This document shows, one piece after another, positions 1 through 7,147 of a stretch of 10,960 bases of DNA. Position 1 is the stretch's first letter, and every line of letters starts with the position of its first letter. The notes under the pieces are model-generated. The model saw nothing but the letters and a program-made list of their open reading frames with translations. It ran no database searches and was not told the DNA's origin. Source of the DNA: Actinomycetota bacterium (GTDB lineage Bacteria; Actinomycetota; Actinomycetes; S36-B12; UBA10799); the NCBI GenBank assembly GCA_030837445.1, contig JAUPKM010000153.1, forward strand, positions 1-10,960. The letters are read 5' to 3'. The position numbers and the translations under genes are program-made.

Positions 1-1626
1 AAGTACAAGGGTCGCTTCGATCAGGGCTACGAAGAGATACGGGCCACCATCCTGGCTCGGCAGAAGGACTTGGGGCTGCTGCCAACGGACACCGAGCTGT
101 CGTCGATCAACCCGCACGGCGAACCTACCGCCACCGGACCCGACGGTCAGCCCTGGCCGCAGCTGGACACGGTTCGGCCGTGGGAGTCGCTGAGCAACGA
201 GGAGAAGCGGCTTTTCATCCGGATGGCTGAGGTGTTCGCCGGGTACGTCTCCTACAGCGACGACCAGCTCGGGCGGGTCATCGACTTCCTGGAGCAGTCC
301 GGCCAGCTGGACAACACCATCATCGTCGCTGTGTCCGACAACGGCGCTAGCGGCGAGGGCGGCCCCAACGGGACATTCAACGAGTGGCGCTTCTTCAACG
401 GCGTACCCACCCCCACTGAGCTCTCGCTGGAGCACATCGACGAGTTGGGCGGACCACAGTCCTACAACCACTACAACACCGGCTGGGCGTGGGCCTTCGA
501 CACACCCTTCCCGTACTGGAAGCGGTGGGCGGGCTACGAGGGCGGCATCGCCGACATGTGCCTTGTGGCCTGGCCCGCGACCATCCCGGCGGGACAGGCG
601 CCACGGCAACAGTACGTGCACGCAGTTGACGTCGTGCCGACGCTCTACGACCTCCTGGGTATCACGCCACCGGACAGCATCAAGGGCTACGAGCAGAGCC
701 CTGTCGAGGGAGAGAGCTTCGCCGCCTCCCTGACGGACCCCTCGGCCGAGTCGAAAACCACGCAGTTCTACACGATGCTCGGGCAGCGCTCGATCTACCA
801 CGAGGGTTGGCTGGCCTGCACTGTGCACCCGCCGCTGAGTGGCTGGGGCAAATTCGAACACGACGTGTGGGAACTGTACGACATCGAACACGACCGCTCC
901 CAGACAACCAACCTCGCCGCCGTGCACCCCGAGCGACTGGAACAGCTGAAGGCTCTCTGGTTCGAGAAGGCCGCCGAGTACAACGGACTGCCCCTCGACG
1001 ACCGGTCGGCGCTCGAGCAAGTCCTGGCCGAGCGACCCAGTGGCACGCCCGACCGGGAGCGCTACATCTACTACCCAGACTGCGCCTCAGTACCGGAGAA
1101 CTCCGGGGTGGCCATCAGCGGGCGGTCCTACACGATCGCCGCCGGGGTGAGGATCGACTCGACCGACGCCGAAGGCGTGCTGTATGCGCATGGTGGTGTC
1201 GTCGGAGGTCACAGCCTCTACCTCAAGGACCAGCGGGTGAGGTACGCCTTCAACTGGGTCGGAACCAAGGTCACCACGATCGAATCCGACCGCCCGGTCC
1301 CGGTGGGCAGCCACGTCGTCACGGCCGAGTTTGCGGCGACCGGACGCAGTCAGGATCCGCTGATGCCGGGCTCGGCGGGGACGCTCACCCTGTACGTCGA
1401 TGACCAGGAGGTCGGCAGCGGCGAGATCGTCACCCAGCCGGGCGCCTTCTGCCTGGTGGGGGACGGCATCTGCGTTGGTCGCGACGACGCCTCCCCAGTC
1501 ACCCAGGACTACACCGCTCCGTTCGACTTCACCGGCGGGGTGATCGACAAGGTAGTGGTCGACGTCTCGGGCGAGAGGTACATCGACCACGAAGCGCAGG
1601 TGCGCGGCTGGTTCCTGCTGGACTGA
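1..1626 (+). CDS. Arylsulfatase family hydrolase, 3' part (5' end outside window)
   Basis: The reading frame is open from base 1, so the gene starts left of the window; the TTG at 70 is internal. The family hydrolyses sulfate esters with an active-site formylglycine. The N-terminal C/S-x-P-x-R motif that would carry this residue is not in the window. What is visible is the second half of the alkaline-phosphatase-like sulfatase fold: the metal-binding Asp-Asn of VSDNGASGEGG (DN at 337-342), a Lys in a YWKRWAGYEGG stretch (about 520), and the closing segment HAVDVVPTLYDLLGI (about 619-663). From roughly 1100 to the stop lies a beta-rich tail resembling a LamG/concanavalin-like domain, as in the large mycobacterial sulfatases of the AtsD/AtsB type. 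The gene converges on a sulfatase-maturating radical SAM gene, which fits its function. Substrate is unknown. Family assignment is confident; the AtsD comparison is from memory. Confidence 0.93.
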   Translation, partial: KYKGRFDQGYEEIRATILARQKDLGLLPTDTELSSINPHGEPTATGPDGQPWPQLDTVRPWESLSNEEKRLFIRMAEVFAGYVSYSDDQLGRVIDFLEQSGQLDNTIIVAVSDNGASGEGGPNGTFNEWRFFNGVPTPTELSLEHIDELGGPQSYNHYNTGWAWAFDTPFPYWKRWAGYEGGIADMCLVAWPATIPAGQAPRQQYVHAVDVVPTLYDLLGITPPDSIKGYEQSPVEGESFAASLTDPSAESKTTQFYTMLGQRSIYHEGWLACTVHPPLSGWGKFEHDVWELYDIEHDRSQTTNLAAVHPERLEQLKALWFEKAAEYNGLPLDDRSALEQVLAERPSGTPDRERYIYYPDCASVPENSGVAISGRSYTIAAGVRIDSTDAEGVLYAHGGVVGGHSLYLKDQRVRYAFNWVGTKVTTIESDRPVPVGSHVVTAEFAATGRSQDPLMPGSAGTLTLYVDDQEVGSGEIVTQPGAFCLVGDGICVGRDDASPVTQDYTAPFDFTGGVIDKVVVDVSGERYIDHEAQVRGWFLLD

Positions 1627-1639
1627 GCAGCGGGCTCAG
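1623..1639. terminator. Small hairpin spanning the two convergent stop codons
   Basis: CTGAGC (1623-1628) and GCTCAG (1634-1639) form a perfect 6-bp stem with a 5-nt loop. It covers the stop of the rightward sulfatase gene and the stop of the leftward radical SAM gene, which are only 9 bp apart. There is no T-tract on either side, so it is at best a weak bidirectional terminator. Confidence 0.3.
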
Positions 1640-2910
1640 CCAGCCTGCGGCCCCGATGCGCGACGGTCCTGCCGCGCCATCCAGGCCATCACCTCATCTG
1701 CATGGCGGCCGGTGCGCAAGGCGCCCGCCATGAACCGCATGGGGCGGTCCACATGCCGGAAGAACAACTGATAGCTCGGGCACAGATAGTGCAGACCCGG
1801 CTCGCCCTGCGGTGTCGTGGTGAACCTGTCCTTCGGGCAACCACCGTTGCAGGCGAACCGAACGTCGCAGGATCGACAGTAGCCGGGCAACGAGTCCAAC
1901 TTGGCATTGCCAAAAGCCACCTGCTGGGGTGAGGCGACAAGTTCGAGCAGGTGGGTCGCGGCAATGTTGCCCAGCAGGTGCTCGGGTTCAACGAAGTGGT
2001 CGCAGGAATACACATCGCCGTTGTGCTCCAATGCCAGCGATGCGCCGCACGTGCGCGCATGCACGCACAGCGCCCCCGGCACGCCGACGAAGCTCGCCAG
2101 GGTCGAGTCGAACATCTGAACATAGACCGCGCCTACGTCGCGGCGCACCCACTCGTCGAACACGTCGATCAGGAAGCGGCCATAGCCTGCCGGGGAGACG
2201 CTGCGGTCGGTCACCTCGGACCCGGTGGGAATACCGCCGGGGGAGGGCCGTTCAACGATGGGGATGAACTGGATGAAGTCTGTTCCCAACTCGTCACGCA
2301 GGAAGCGGTACACCCTTAAGCCGTGGTCCTCGTTCGCGTGGTGAACCGTGGTCATGGCGTTCCATCTCACCCCTTGCGCTCGCAGCCTCGTCAGGCCAGC
2401 AATGACACGGTCGAAGGTGGGTTTGCCGCCCTTATCCACCCGGTAGGCGTCATGGATCTCGCGGGGTCCGTCGACCGAAACCCCCACCAGGAAGTCTCGC
2501 TCCGCAAGGAACGCTGCCCAGTCGTCGTCAATCAAGGTGGCGTTTGTCTGGATCGTGTGTTCCACGACCTGGTCGGGTCGGCGCAGAGCCTCCACCAGTT
2601 CCACTGCCCGGCGGAAAAACGCCAACCCCATGAGGGTGGGCTCGCCGCCCTGCCAGGCCACCGTCACCTCGGGGGCGCGGTGCGCCTCCAGCAATTGTCG
2701 GAGGTACTCGGCCAGGAGGTCGTCAGTCATCCGGAACGGGCTGCCAGGGTACAACTCCTCCTTGGACAAGAAGAAGCAGTAGGAGCAGTCCAGATTGCAG
2801 ATCGCCCCGGTCGGCTTCGCCAGGAGGTGAAAGGCGGCCGGAGCCCCAGGGAGCTCAGGTCGTGCTGGGTGCGCCAGCACCGTGGGGATACCCAACTCGG
2901 TCCTGGCCAT
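1636..2910 (-). CDS. Radical SAM/SPASM anaerobic sulfatase-maturating enzyme (anSME-like)
   Basis: This 424-residue protein matches the usual length and layout of anaerobic sulfatase-maturating enzymes, which oxidise an active-site Cys or Ser of a sulfatase to formylglycine in the cytoplasm using S-adenosylmethionine. The radical SAM cluster motif CNLDCSYC has Cys38, Cys42 and Cys45, followed by the SAM-binding GGEP at 88-91. The C-terminal SPASM region supplies cysteines for two further Fe-S clusters: Cys282, 288, 303, 345, 348, 354, 358 and 377, including the CxxCxxxxxCxxxC run at 345-358. Asp268 in MFDST may correspond to the catalytic base of characterised anSMEs. The ATG at 2910 has GGAG about 10 nt upstream. 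The gene is 75 bp downstream of a co-directional aminotransferase and tail to tail with the sulfatase, its likely client. A RiPP-modifying SPASM enzyme is the alternative, less likely given the neighbour. Confidence 0.92.
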   Translation of the reverse strand: MARTELGIPTVLAHPARPELPGAPAAFHLLAKPTGAICNLDCSYCFFLSKEELYPGSPFRMTDDLLAEYLRQLLEAHRAPEVTVAWQGGEPTLMGLAFFRRAVELVEALRRPDQVVEHTIQTNATLIDDDWAAFLAERDFLVGVSVDGPREIHDAYRVDKGGKPTFDRVIAGLTRLRAQGVRWNAMTTVHHANEDHGLRVYRFLRDELGTDFIQFIPIVERPSPGGIPTGSEVTDRSVSPAGYGRFLIDVFDEWVRRDVGAVYVQMFDSTLASFVGVPGALCVHARTCGASLALEHNGDVYSCDHFVEPEHLLGNIAATHLLELVASPQQVAFGNAKLDSLPGYCRSCDVRFACNGGCPKDRFTTTPQGEPGLHYLCPSYQLFFRHVDRPMRFMAGALRTGRHADEVMAWMARQDRRASGPQAG

Positions 2911-2985
2911 GAGTCATTGTCTCCGATGGTCGCCCGGCCGCCGCCGATCGGGCCGCATATCTCGGTGGGACGATGATGCCGATCA

Positions 2986-4134
2986 TCAGGGTTGGTTCTC
3001 GAGGTAGGAGCGGAGTGCCGCGAGGGTGGCAGGCAGACTGGTGCGGCCGAACCCGATGCGGATCCGATCGGTGGGTACGTCTGCAAGGGCGCTGGCGTAG
3101 ATGGAGGCCGGCAGTGTCAGGACGCCCGCTTCCTCGATGGCGCGGCGCGCGAACACCTCAGGACCCTCCGCACCGAGGTAACGGGGGAACGACACGCACC
3201 CACCGGCAGGGGCCTCGAACTCGAACCTGTCCGGGAAGTCTGCGAAGAAGTCGCGGACGAGGGTGATGTTGGCAGCGACGATGGCACGGTTGCGTGCATG
3301 GACGGCCCCGCCGACGCTGAGGGCAATGGCTGCCAGGTGCTCGGTCAGCCCCGGGTTGCAGATGCTGGTGTAGTGCTTGCGGCGCTCCAACCTGTCAAGC
3401 AGGGCGCGATCCTGGGCGGCGACCCACCCGACCCGGAGGCCAGGGAGCCCGTAGGACTTGGACATCACGTTGACGCTCACGGCTGAGGGTGTGAGGTCGG
3501 CCGCCTGCGGCAGCGTGGTCGCGGGGTCGACTTCGATGCCCCGGTAGACCTCGTCGCAGACCAGCACAATGCCGCGGTCGTGACAGAGCAGCGCCAAGGC
3601 CCGAAAGGTGTCCTGGTCGGGGACGAATCCGGTCGGGTTGTTCGGGAAGTTGACCACGACCACGCGCGTGTCAGTCCGCAGCAATGACACCAGCCGATCA
3701 AGGTCGAGAATCCACCGCAGGTCCGCGCCGCTGCCGGTCCACAGCGGGAGCCCGGACACGCTCGCCGGGCTCGCCAACGGGACGGTCTCGACGGATTGGT
3801 AGTTCGGGACAGTGACCACCGCGTGGCCACCGCCTGCCAGCAGTTCGGCGAGCAACCAGAACAAGGCTTCCTGAGCCCCGGCGAAGGTCAGCACATCGTC
3901 GGAGCCGATGACCTCGTACTGCGCGGCCACCGCGTCACGCAACTCCCGAGTGCCGTATGTCGGCCGGTAGCCCAGGTCCATGCCAGCGATCTCGTCGACA
4001 CTGCGACCGGCCAGCGCCAGCAGGTCAGCGACGCTCATCGTCTCGGTGTCCGACGCTGTGAAGGTGTGGGCGGCGGCGAACTCCCACCGGGAGAACCACG
4101 TCTCGAGCCGGAAGTCCGGCAGCGCACCGATCAT
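2986..4134 (-). CDS. Class I/II PLP-dependent aminotransferase
   Basis: A 382-residue fold-type-I PLP enzyme of ordinary length. Visible landmarks in order: the YRPTYGTRELRDA substrate/cofactor segment (57-69), the phosphate-binding FAGAQEALF (84-92), the NNPTG motif (165-169), Asp194 in CDEVYR contacting the pyridine nitrogen, the Schiff-base Lys226 in SKSYGLPGLRVGW, and Arg364 in RIGFGR for the substrate carboxylate. The start ATG at 4134 is well supported by AAGGAG (4142-4147) at 8 nt. The sequence is close in style to generic aminotransferases and to amino-acid cyclases such as capreomycidine synthase, so the substrate is open. It precedes the sulfatase-maturase gene on the same strand with a 75-bp gap and may be co-transcribed with it. 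I see no established functional link between an aminotransferase and sulfatase maturation. No signal peptide or membrane segment is seen, so it should be cytoplasmic. Confidence 0.9.
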   Translation of the reverse strand: MIGALPDFRLETWFSRWEFAAAHTFTASDTETMSVADLLALAGRSVDEIAGMDLGYRPTYGTRELRDAVAAQYEVIGSDDVLTFAGAQEALFWLLAELLAGGGHAVVTVPNYQSVETVPLASPASVSGLPLWTGSGADLRWILDLDRLVSLLRTDTRVVVVNFPNNPTGFVPDQDTFRALALLCHDRGIVLVCDEVYRGIEVDPATTLPQAADLTPSAVSVNVMSKSYGLPGLRVGWVAAQDRALLDRLERRKHYTSICNPGLTEHLAAIALSVGGAVHARNRAIVAANITLVRDFFADFPDRFEFEAPAGGCVSFPRYLGAEGPEVFARRAIEEAGVLTLPASIYASALADVPTDRIRIGFGRTSLPATLAALRSYLENQP

Positions 4135-4160
4135 CAGGACAACTCCTTACGTTGGTGCGG

Positions 4161-4236
4161 GGCAAGTGGAAGAGTCCGGGGTCGGCACTTCGCCCATGAC
4201 ATTCGACCCTTCGCCTATGTGCCCTCGCCAGAACAA
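4161..4236 (+). repeat. Copy 1 of a duplicated element (conserved leader plus start of a reading frame)
   Basis: From GGCAAGTGGAAGAG at 4161 onward this matches 7148-7229 in the same orientation, with scattered substitutions. The conserved part holds 35 bases before an ATG at 4196 and then about 40 bases that would encode MTFDP, after which one C is missing relative to copy 2 (around 4207-4210). Reading past the gap restores FAYVPSPEQCK, against FAYAPSHDQCK in copy 2. Similarity fades after about 4240. It lies 26 bp upstream of the divergent aminotransferase start, so it may also overlap that gene's promoter region. The rest of the 4135-4448 gap shows no confident gene. Identity of the encoded peptide is unknown to me. 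Confidence 0.75.
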
Positions 4237-4448
4237 TGTAAGGCGTCGCCTACGCTCTTGCGCAGCAGCTCATGTCAGGTGAACGTCTCGATCTGGGTGC
4301 CGAGACTGGCCCGAATCTCGTTCACTGCCACTCCGGGCGGCATACGCCATTGCGCGCCCGCTCCGCTAGCTACTGGCCGGGCTGGGCGGAAGACGGCATC
4401 TGCCTGTCCACCTCACCCGACGTGATCACGATCGGCAAGGACGGACGT

Positions 4449-4610
4449 ATGAATCAGCCCACGGATGACCCACTGGTAAGTGAACTTGAGCAAGCCTCGA
4501 TCGACTCCGCCGAGGAGTCGGAGGAACAGCATGAGCACGAGCGAGCTGCTGCCCACAAGCGGGGCCTGATCCAGAGCGAAACCCGACAGCACGGGCTTGA
4601 TGACAGCTGA
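4449..4610 (+). CDS. Small acidic hypothetical protein (53 aa)
   Basis: The ATG at 4449 has AAGGA 7 nt upstream and opens a 53-codon frame rich in Glu, Asp, Gln and His, with an acidic run SAEESEEQHEHER near residues 19-31 and a polar C-terminus. No membrane segment, signal peptide or recognised domain is visible; it looks soluble and possibly partly disordered or helical. The same frame is open upstream to an ATG at 4272, which would give 112 residues, but that extension has mixed third-position bias and includes Trp/Cys-rich sequence unlike the tail. I prefer the start with the Shine-Dalgarno. A hairpin lies about 30 bp after the stop. Function unknown; it could be a chance ORF. Confidence 0.45.
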   Translation: MNQPTDDPLVSELEQASIDSAEESEEQHEHERAAAHKRGLIQSETRQHGLDDS

Positions 4611-4640
4611 GCCACGCAGAACCGACCGCAGTCTGTAGAT

Positions 4641-4661
4641 CCGACCGCGGGCGACGGTCGG
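4641..4661 (+). terminator. GC-rich hairpin after the small acidic ORF
   Basis: CCGACCG (4641-4647) and CGGTCGG (4655-4661) form a perfect 7-bp stem with a 7-nt loop, 30 bp beyond the stop of the 53-codon ORF. No T-tract follows, which is common for actinobacterial terminators but leaves the call uncertain. Further partial repeats of the arms occur at 4622-4629 and 4674-4680. Confidence 0.35.
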
Positions 4662-4754
4662 CTCTGCATCTTCCGGTCGGGTTTGGGTAGGTATCTGGGA
4701 AGGTACTCGACTCGCGCCGGTGAACGAAAGAGAGCGCAGTAGGCCGGGACGCCC

Positions 4755-4767
4755 TAGCGTGAGCCAG
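4755..4767 (+). promoter_or_regulatory. Candidate -10 box for a leaderless hydrolase transcript
   Basis: TAGCGT (4755-4760) fits the TAnnnT -10 consensus and would place the transcription start about 7 nt downstream, at the GTG start codon at 4767. There is no clear Shine-Dalgarno before this GTG and no convincing -35, so the evidence is spacing and the -10 only. Confidence 0.35.
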
Positions 4768-6416
4768 TGAGCCACTCTTCGCAGCCGCCCGAGCGCCCGC
4801 ATGGCGACGCGACCGTCACCGCACCAACCGACGACCGACCGACAACCGTCGCACCGGCCGGCCGTGCCGCCTCCCGGGCCTGGCTGATCCTCGCCACCCT
4901 GCTCGCACTTCTCCTGCTCGGTAGCGGCGGCTGGCAACTCGCCCAGGCCCGGGACGGTGCGCAGCGGGTCAAGACGGTCGTCGACGGGGTCCCCATCACG
5001 CTGCTCACACCGAAGTCCGGGGACGGGCCGTTCCCCGGAGTGGTCGTGGCGCACGGGTTCGCGGGTAGTCAAGAGATCATGGACGGACTCGCGCTGGCCC
5101 TCGTCGACGCCGGTTTCGCGGTAGCGCTGCCGGATTTCGCCGGCCACGGCAGTAGCGCCGCGAAATTGCTCATCACCGATGACACCGCCCGCAACCGCGC
5201 GCAGCTGCGTGGCAACCTCGACACGGTGACCCGGTGGCTGCGAGAACAGCCCAACGTCGCCAGGGCGCCGATCTCCCTCGTCGGACACTCGATGGGGGCA
5301 GGTGCGGTGGTCGACTTCGCCGTGACGCGGGCCGGCAGAGGAGAGATCGGATCGACCGTCGCCATCAGCCTGCCCAGCGCATCAACCATCCCCGTCGGTC
5401 AGCAGAAGGTGCCGGCGAACCTGCTGCTGCTCTGGGGCTCAGCGGAATTGCCGGACTTCGCCACCGCAGCCGCCGACGGACTGCGGGCCGGCTATCCGAC
5501 CGCCGAGCCGGGCCAGCGCTACGGCAGCTTCGCCGACGGTTCCGCCCGGGAGGCGAAGGTGGTGCCCGGCGCGGAACACATCTCGATCCTCTGGCGCCAA
5601 CAGACGCTCGACGATGTGGTCGGGTGGACTGCGGCGGCCAGTGGCGTCACACCGCGACCGGTGTCCCCCGACCACCGCATGTGGTGGGTGCTCGCTTGCT
5701 ACCTCGGCGTCGGCTTCGCGATGGTTCCTCTGGCCACGCTTGCCCTGGGCAATCGACGTTCCGTCGTGTCACGCCGTGTCCCGCCGCTCCGCGCGGCGGG
5801 TGTCATGGTGCTCGCGGCGGTTGCGGCCGCGGCCGTGGGGTGGCTTTCCGGCCCCGTGCTGGGTTTCCTACCGCTCGCGGTCGGCGGCTACTTGGCGTTG
5901 TTCTTCACTGCGGCGGCTGTGGTGACCGCTGTTGGCGGCGTGTTCGCGGCCCGGGGCGCAGAGGACAGCTCTTTCAGCGTGCGCGCAATCATCGGCGGCC
6001 TGGCGCTCGCGGCCGTGGTGACACTGGGGCTTGCGCTGCCGGGCAGGGCCGCATGGACGTCCTTCACCCTCGTTGGCGATCGCTGGTGGCTGGCGGCGAT
6101 GTTCATCCTGGTGCTGCTCGCCTGGTTCGCGGCCGATGAACTGCTGGTTCGTCGGCGCTCGCGCTGGGGACGCGCCGGGCTGATGGCGCTGAACCGGATC
6201 CTCATGCTGGCCACCATGTTGGCCGCGGTGTCGCTACTTGGGGCACCCGTGTTCCTCACCTTGCTGCTGCCGTTGATCGCACCACTGTTCCTATTCCTGG
6301 CCGTGGTCGCAATCGTGGTCGCCGCCCGCACTAGATCGGTGTTCGCGCCCGCGGCTGTGCAGGCCGTGCCGCTAGCGCTGTTGGTGGCTACGGCCTTTCC
6401 GCTTGTCAGCACCTGA
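4767..6416 (+). CDS. Membrane-anchored alpha/beta hydrolase with C-terminal polytopic domain
   Basis: A 549-residue protein. A short polar N-terminus is followed by a hydrophobic helix (about 37-53). The alpha/beta-hydrolase domain (about 70-292) shows the oxyanion segment VVAHGF (93-98), the DFAGHG loop (123-128), the nucleophile elbow GHSMG with Ser175, and the probable catalytic His271 in GAEHIS. An acid residue near the GSAELPD segment (224-230) is plausible. From about 305 to the C-terminus there are roughly six or seven hydrophobic stretches (for example 306-327, 343-360, 366-392, 405-424, 439-458, 476-496, 497-520), so the hydrolase is coupled to an integral membrane domain. GTG 4767 is preferred because the nearby GTG at 4759 runs straight into a stop. 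TAGCGT at 4755-4760 fits a -10 box placing transcription start at the GTG, which suggests a leaderless message. Substrate unknown. Confidence 0.87.
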   Translation: MSHSSQPPERPHGDATVTAPTDDRPTTVAPAGRAASRAWLILATLLALLLLGSGGWQLAQARDGAQRVKTVVDGVPITLLTPKSGDGPFPGVVVAHGFAGSQEIMDGLALALVDAGFAVALPDFAGHGSSAAKLLITDDTARNRAQLRGNLDTVTRWLREQPNVARAPISLVGHSMGAGAVVDFAVTRAGRGEIGSTVAISLPSASTIPVGQQKVPANLLLLWGSAELPDFATAAADGLRAGYPTAEPGQRYGSFADGSAREAKVVPGAEHISILWRQQTLDDVVGWTAAASGVTPRPVSPDHRMWWVLACYLGVGFAMVPLATLALGNRRSVVSRRVPPLRAAGVMVLAAVAAAAVGWLSGPVLGFLPLAVGGYLALFFTAAAVVTAVGGVFAARGAEDSSFSVRAIIGGLALAAVVTLGLALPGRAAWTSFTLVGDRWWLAAMFILVLLAWFAADELLVRRRSRWGRAGLMALNRILMLATMLAAVSLLGAPVFLTLLLPLIAPLFLFLAVVAIVVAARTRSVFAPAAVQAVPLALLVATAFPLVST

Positions 6417-6476
6417 TCCCCCCACCGGCAGCGGGCACTCTGTTCAGCGCCCTGACTTCGAGCTCGCGTCCGGCGC

Positions 6477-6716
6477 TCAGCGCAGTGGTTCCGACTCGGA
6501 GACGGCCGCGATGTTGGCCGCGATCTTCGCCTTGTTCCGATTCATCACGTAGGGGACCAGAAGTGCGAACCACAGTCCGGCGAGCAGCAGAACCGCGCTT
6601 CCCGCGAGGGCCATCGGCTCGTCCAGCGCGCCAGTCACCGTGTTGCCCACCCGCCCGTCCGTGCGGCTGACCACCGCGGCAATGCTGTGCTCCAGTGCCC
6701 ATCCCAACCAGTCCAT
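6477..6716 (-). CDS. Small single-pass membrane protein (79 aa)
   Basis: From the ATG at 6716 the frame encodes 79 residues with one clear hydrophobic helix at about 35-57 (ALAGSAVLLLAGLWFALLVP), followed by a basic segment (NRNKAK) and a polar tail. This suggests the N-terminus lies outside and the C-terminus in the cytoplasm. The frame is open further upstream to 6839, but that part is Arg/Cys-rich and looks non-coding. No strong Shine-Dalgarno precedes 6716, so the start is uncertain. It is convergent with the hydrolase gene with a 60-bp gap. I recognise no family. Confidence 0.6.
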   Translation of the reverse strand: MDWLGWALEHSIAAVVSRTDGRVGNTVTGALDEPMALAGSAVLLLAGLWFALLVPYVMNRNKAKIAANIAAVSESEPLR

Positions 6717-6940
6717 GCCCGCGCGTCGTGCGCGCGGACGGAGCTCCCACAGGAGCACGGGATTATCGGGACTGGTGCCACAAGCCGTAGTGCAAGGGTC
6801 GGCGCGCTGCAGAATCGACACAACCGAACTGCCGGTCACCCCCTGACGGCTACACCAGCATTATCAGCGGGCACACAGTCAAAGCACCTTCTCGGCTCCG
6901 CGGTGGCTTGCTGCGGCGGCCCACAATCACAAGTAGCAAG

Positions 6941-6980
6941 AGCCCCAAACCCGTTGGTATACAACGGGTTTGGGGCTTTT
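6941..6980 (+). terminator. Strong intrinsic terminator
   Basis: A perfect 16-bp stem, AGCCCCAAACCCGTTG (6941-6956) paired with 6962-6977, closes a 5-base loop GTATA and runs into TTTT (6977-6980) on the plus strand. This is the strongest hairpin I found in the window. On the minus strand an A/T-poor sequence follows the stem, but the AAAA just before it is what commonly separates a tRNA gene from its terminator. Confidence 0.85.
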
Positions 6981-6996
6981 GTGGAGGTGGCGGGAG
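6981..6996 (-). other. Possible tRNA/tmRNA 3'-end remnant (attachment-site scar)
   Basis: Read on the minus strand the block is CTCCCGCCACCTCCAC, which matches the grammar of the 3' half of a T-arm plus acceptor stem of a tRNA or tmRNA. It is followed directly by AAAA and the strong hairpin, as a real tRNA gene would be. The upstream bases on that strand do not contain GTTCGA or fold as a tRNA body, so no intact RNA gene is present. Integrative elements that target tRNA 3' ends leave such a short copy at the far junction. The match is short and could be chance. Confidence 0.3.
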
Positions 6997-7147
6997 CCGT
7001 CGCTCGCCTCCGGCAAGCTCTGGCGTCACAGAGGTGAGTGCTGCACAGTGGTTGGAAGCCGCTGCACCGTCTCACCAGCTGGGTGTCTCCGCGCTACGTA
7101 AACAGCTCAACCGCAACCCACCAGCTGGCTGAATCAAGACCGGGCGC

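Larger units (their letters stand above)
6717..7147. other. Intergenic stretch, no convincing gene
   Basis: Between the small membrane protein and the second copy of the duplicated element I see no ORF with protein-like character. The stretch contains a strong intrinsic terminator (6941-6980) and, immediately adjoining, a 16-base block that resembles a tRNA/tmRNA 3' end on the minus strand. No transcript that the terminator obviously serves is visible on the plus strand. Confidence 0.5.

Noticed and set aside
1087..1590. 167-codon minus-strand ORF within the sulfatase gene
   Set aside because: It is antisense to clear sulfatase sequence and has no recognisable protein pattern; long antisense ORFs are expected in high-GC coding DNA.
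2323..2976. 217-codon plus-strand ORF
   Set aside because: It is antisense to the radical SAM gene, whose cysteine motifs and length are unambiguous.
3796..4425. 209-codon plus-strand ORF crossing the aminotransferase 5' end and copy 1 of the repeat
   Set aside because: Its first part is antisense to the aminotransferase. Only the short FAYVPSPEQCK part has support, through comparison with copy 2.
4413..5288. 291-codon minus-strand ORF
   Set aside because: It is antisense to the hydrolase domain with the GHSMG motif and to the small acidic ORF, and resembles no known protein.
6978..7075. Intact tRNA or tmRNA on the minus strand beside the strong terminator
   Set aside because: Only the last 16 bases fit. 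There is no GTTCGA T-loop, and I could find no anticodon arm or cloverleaf upstream.
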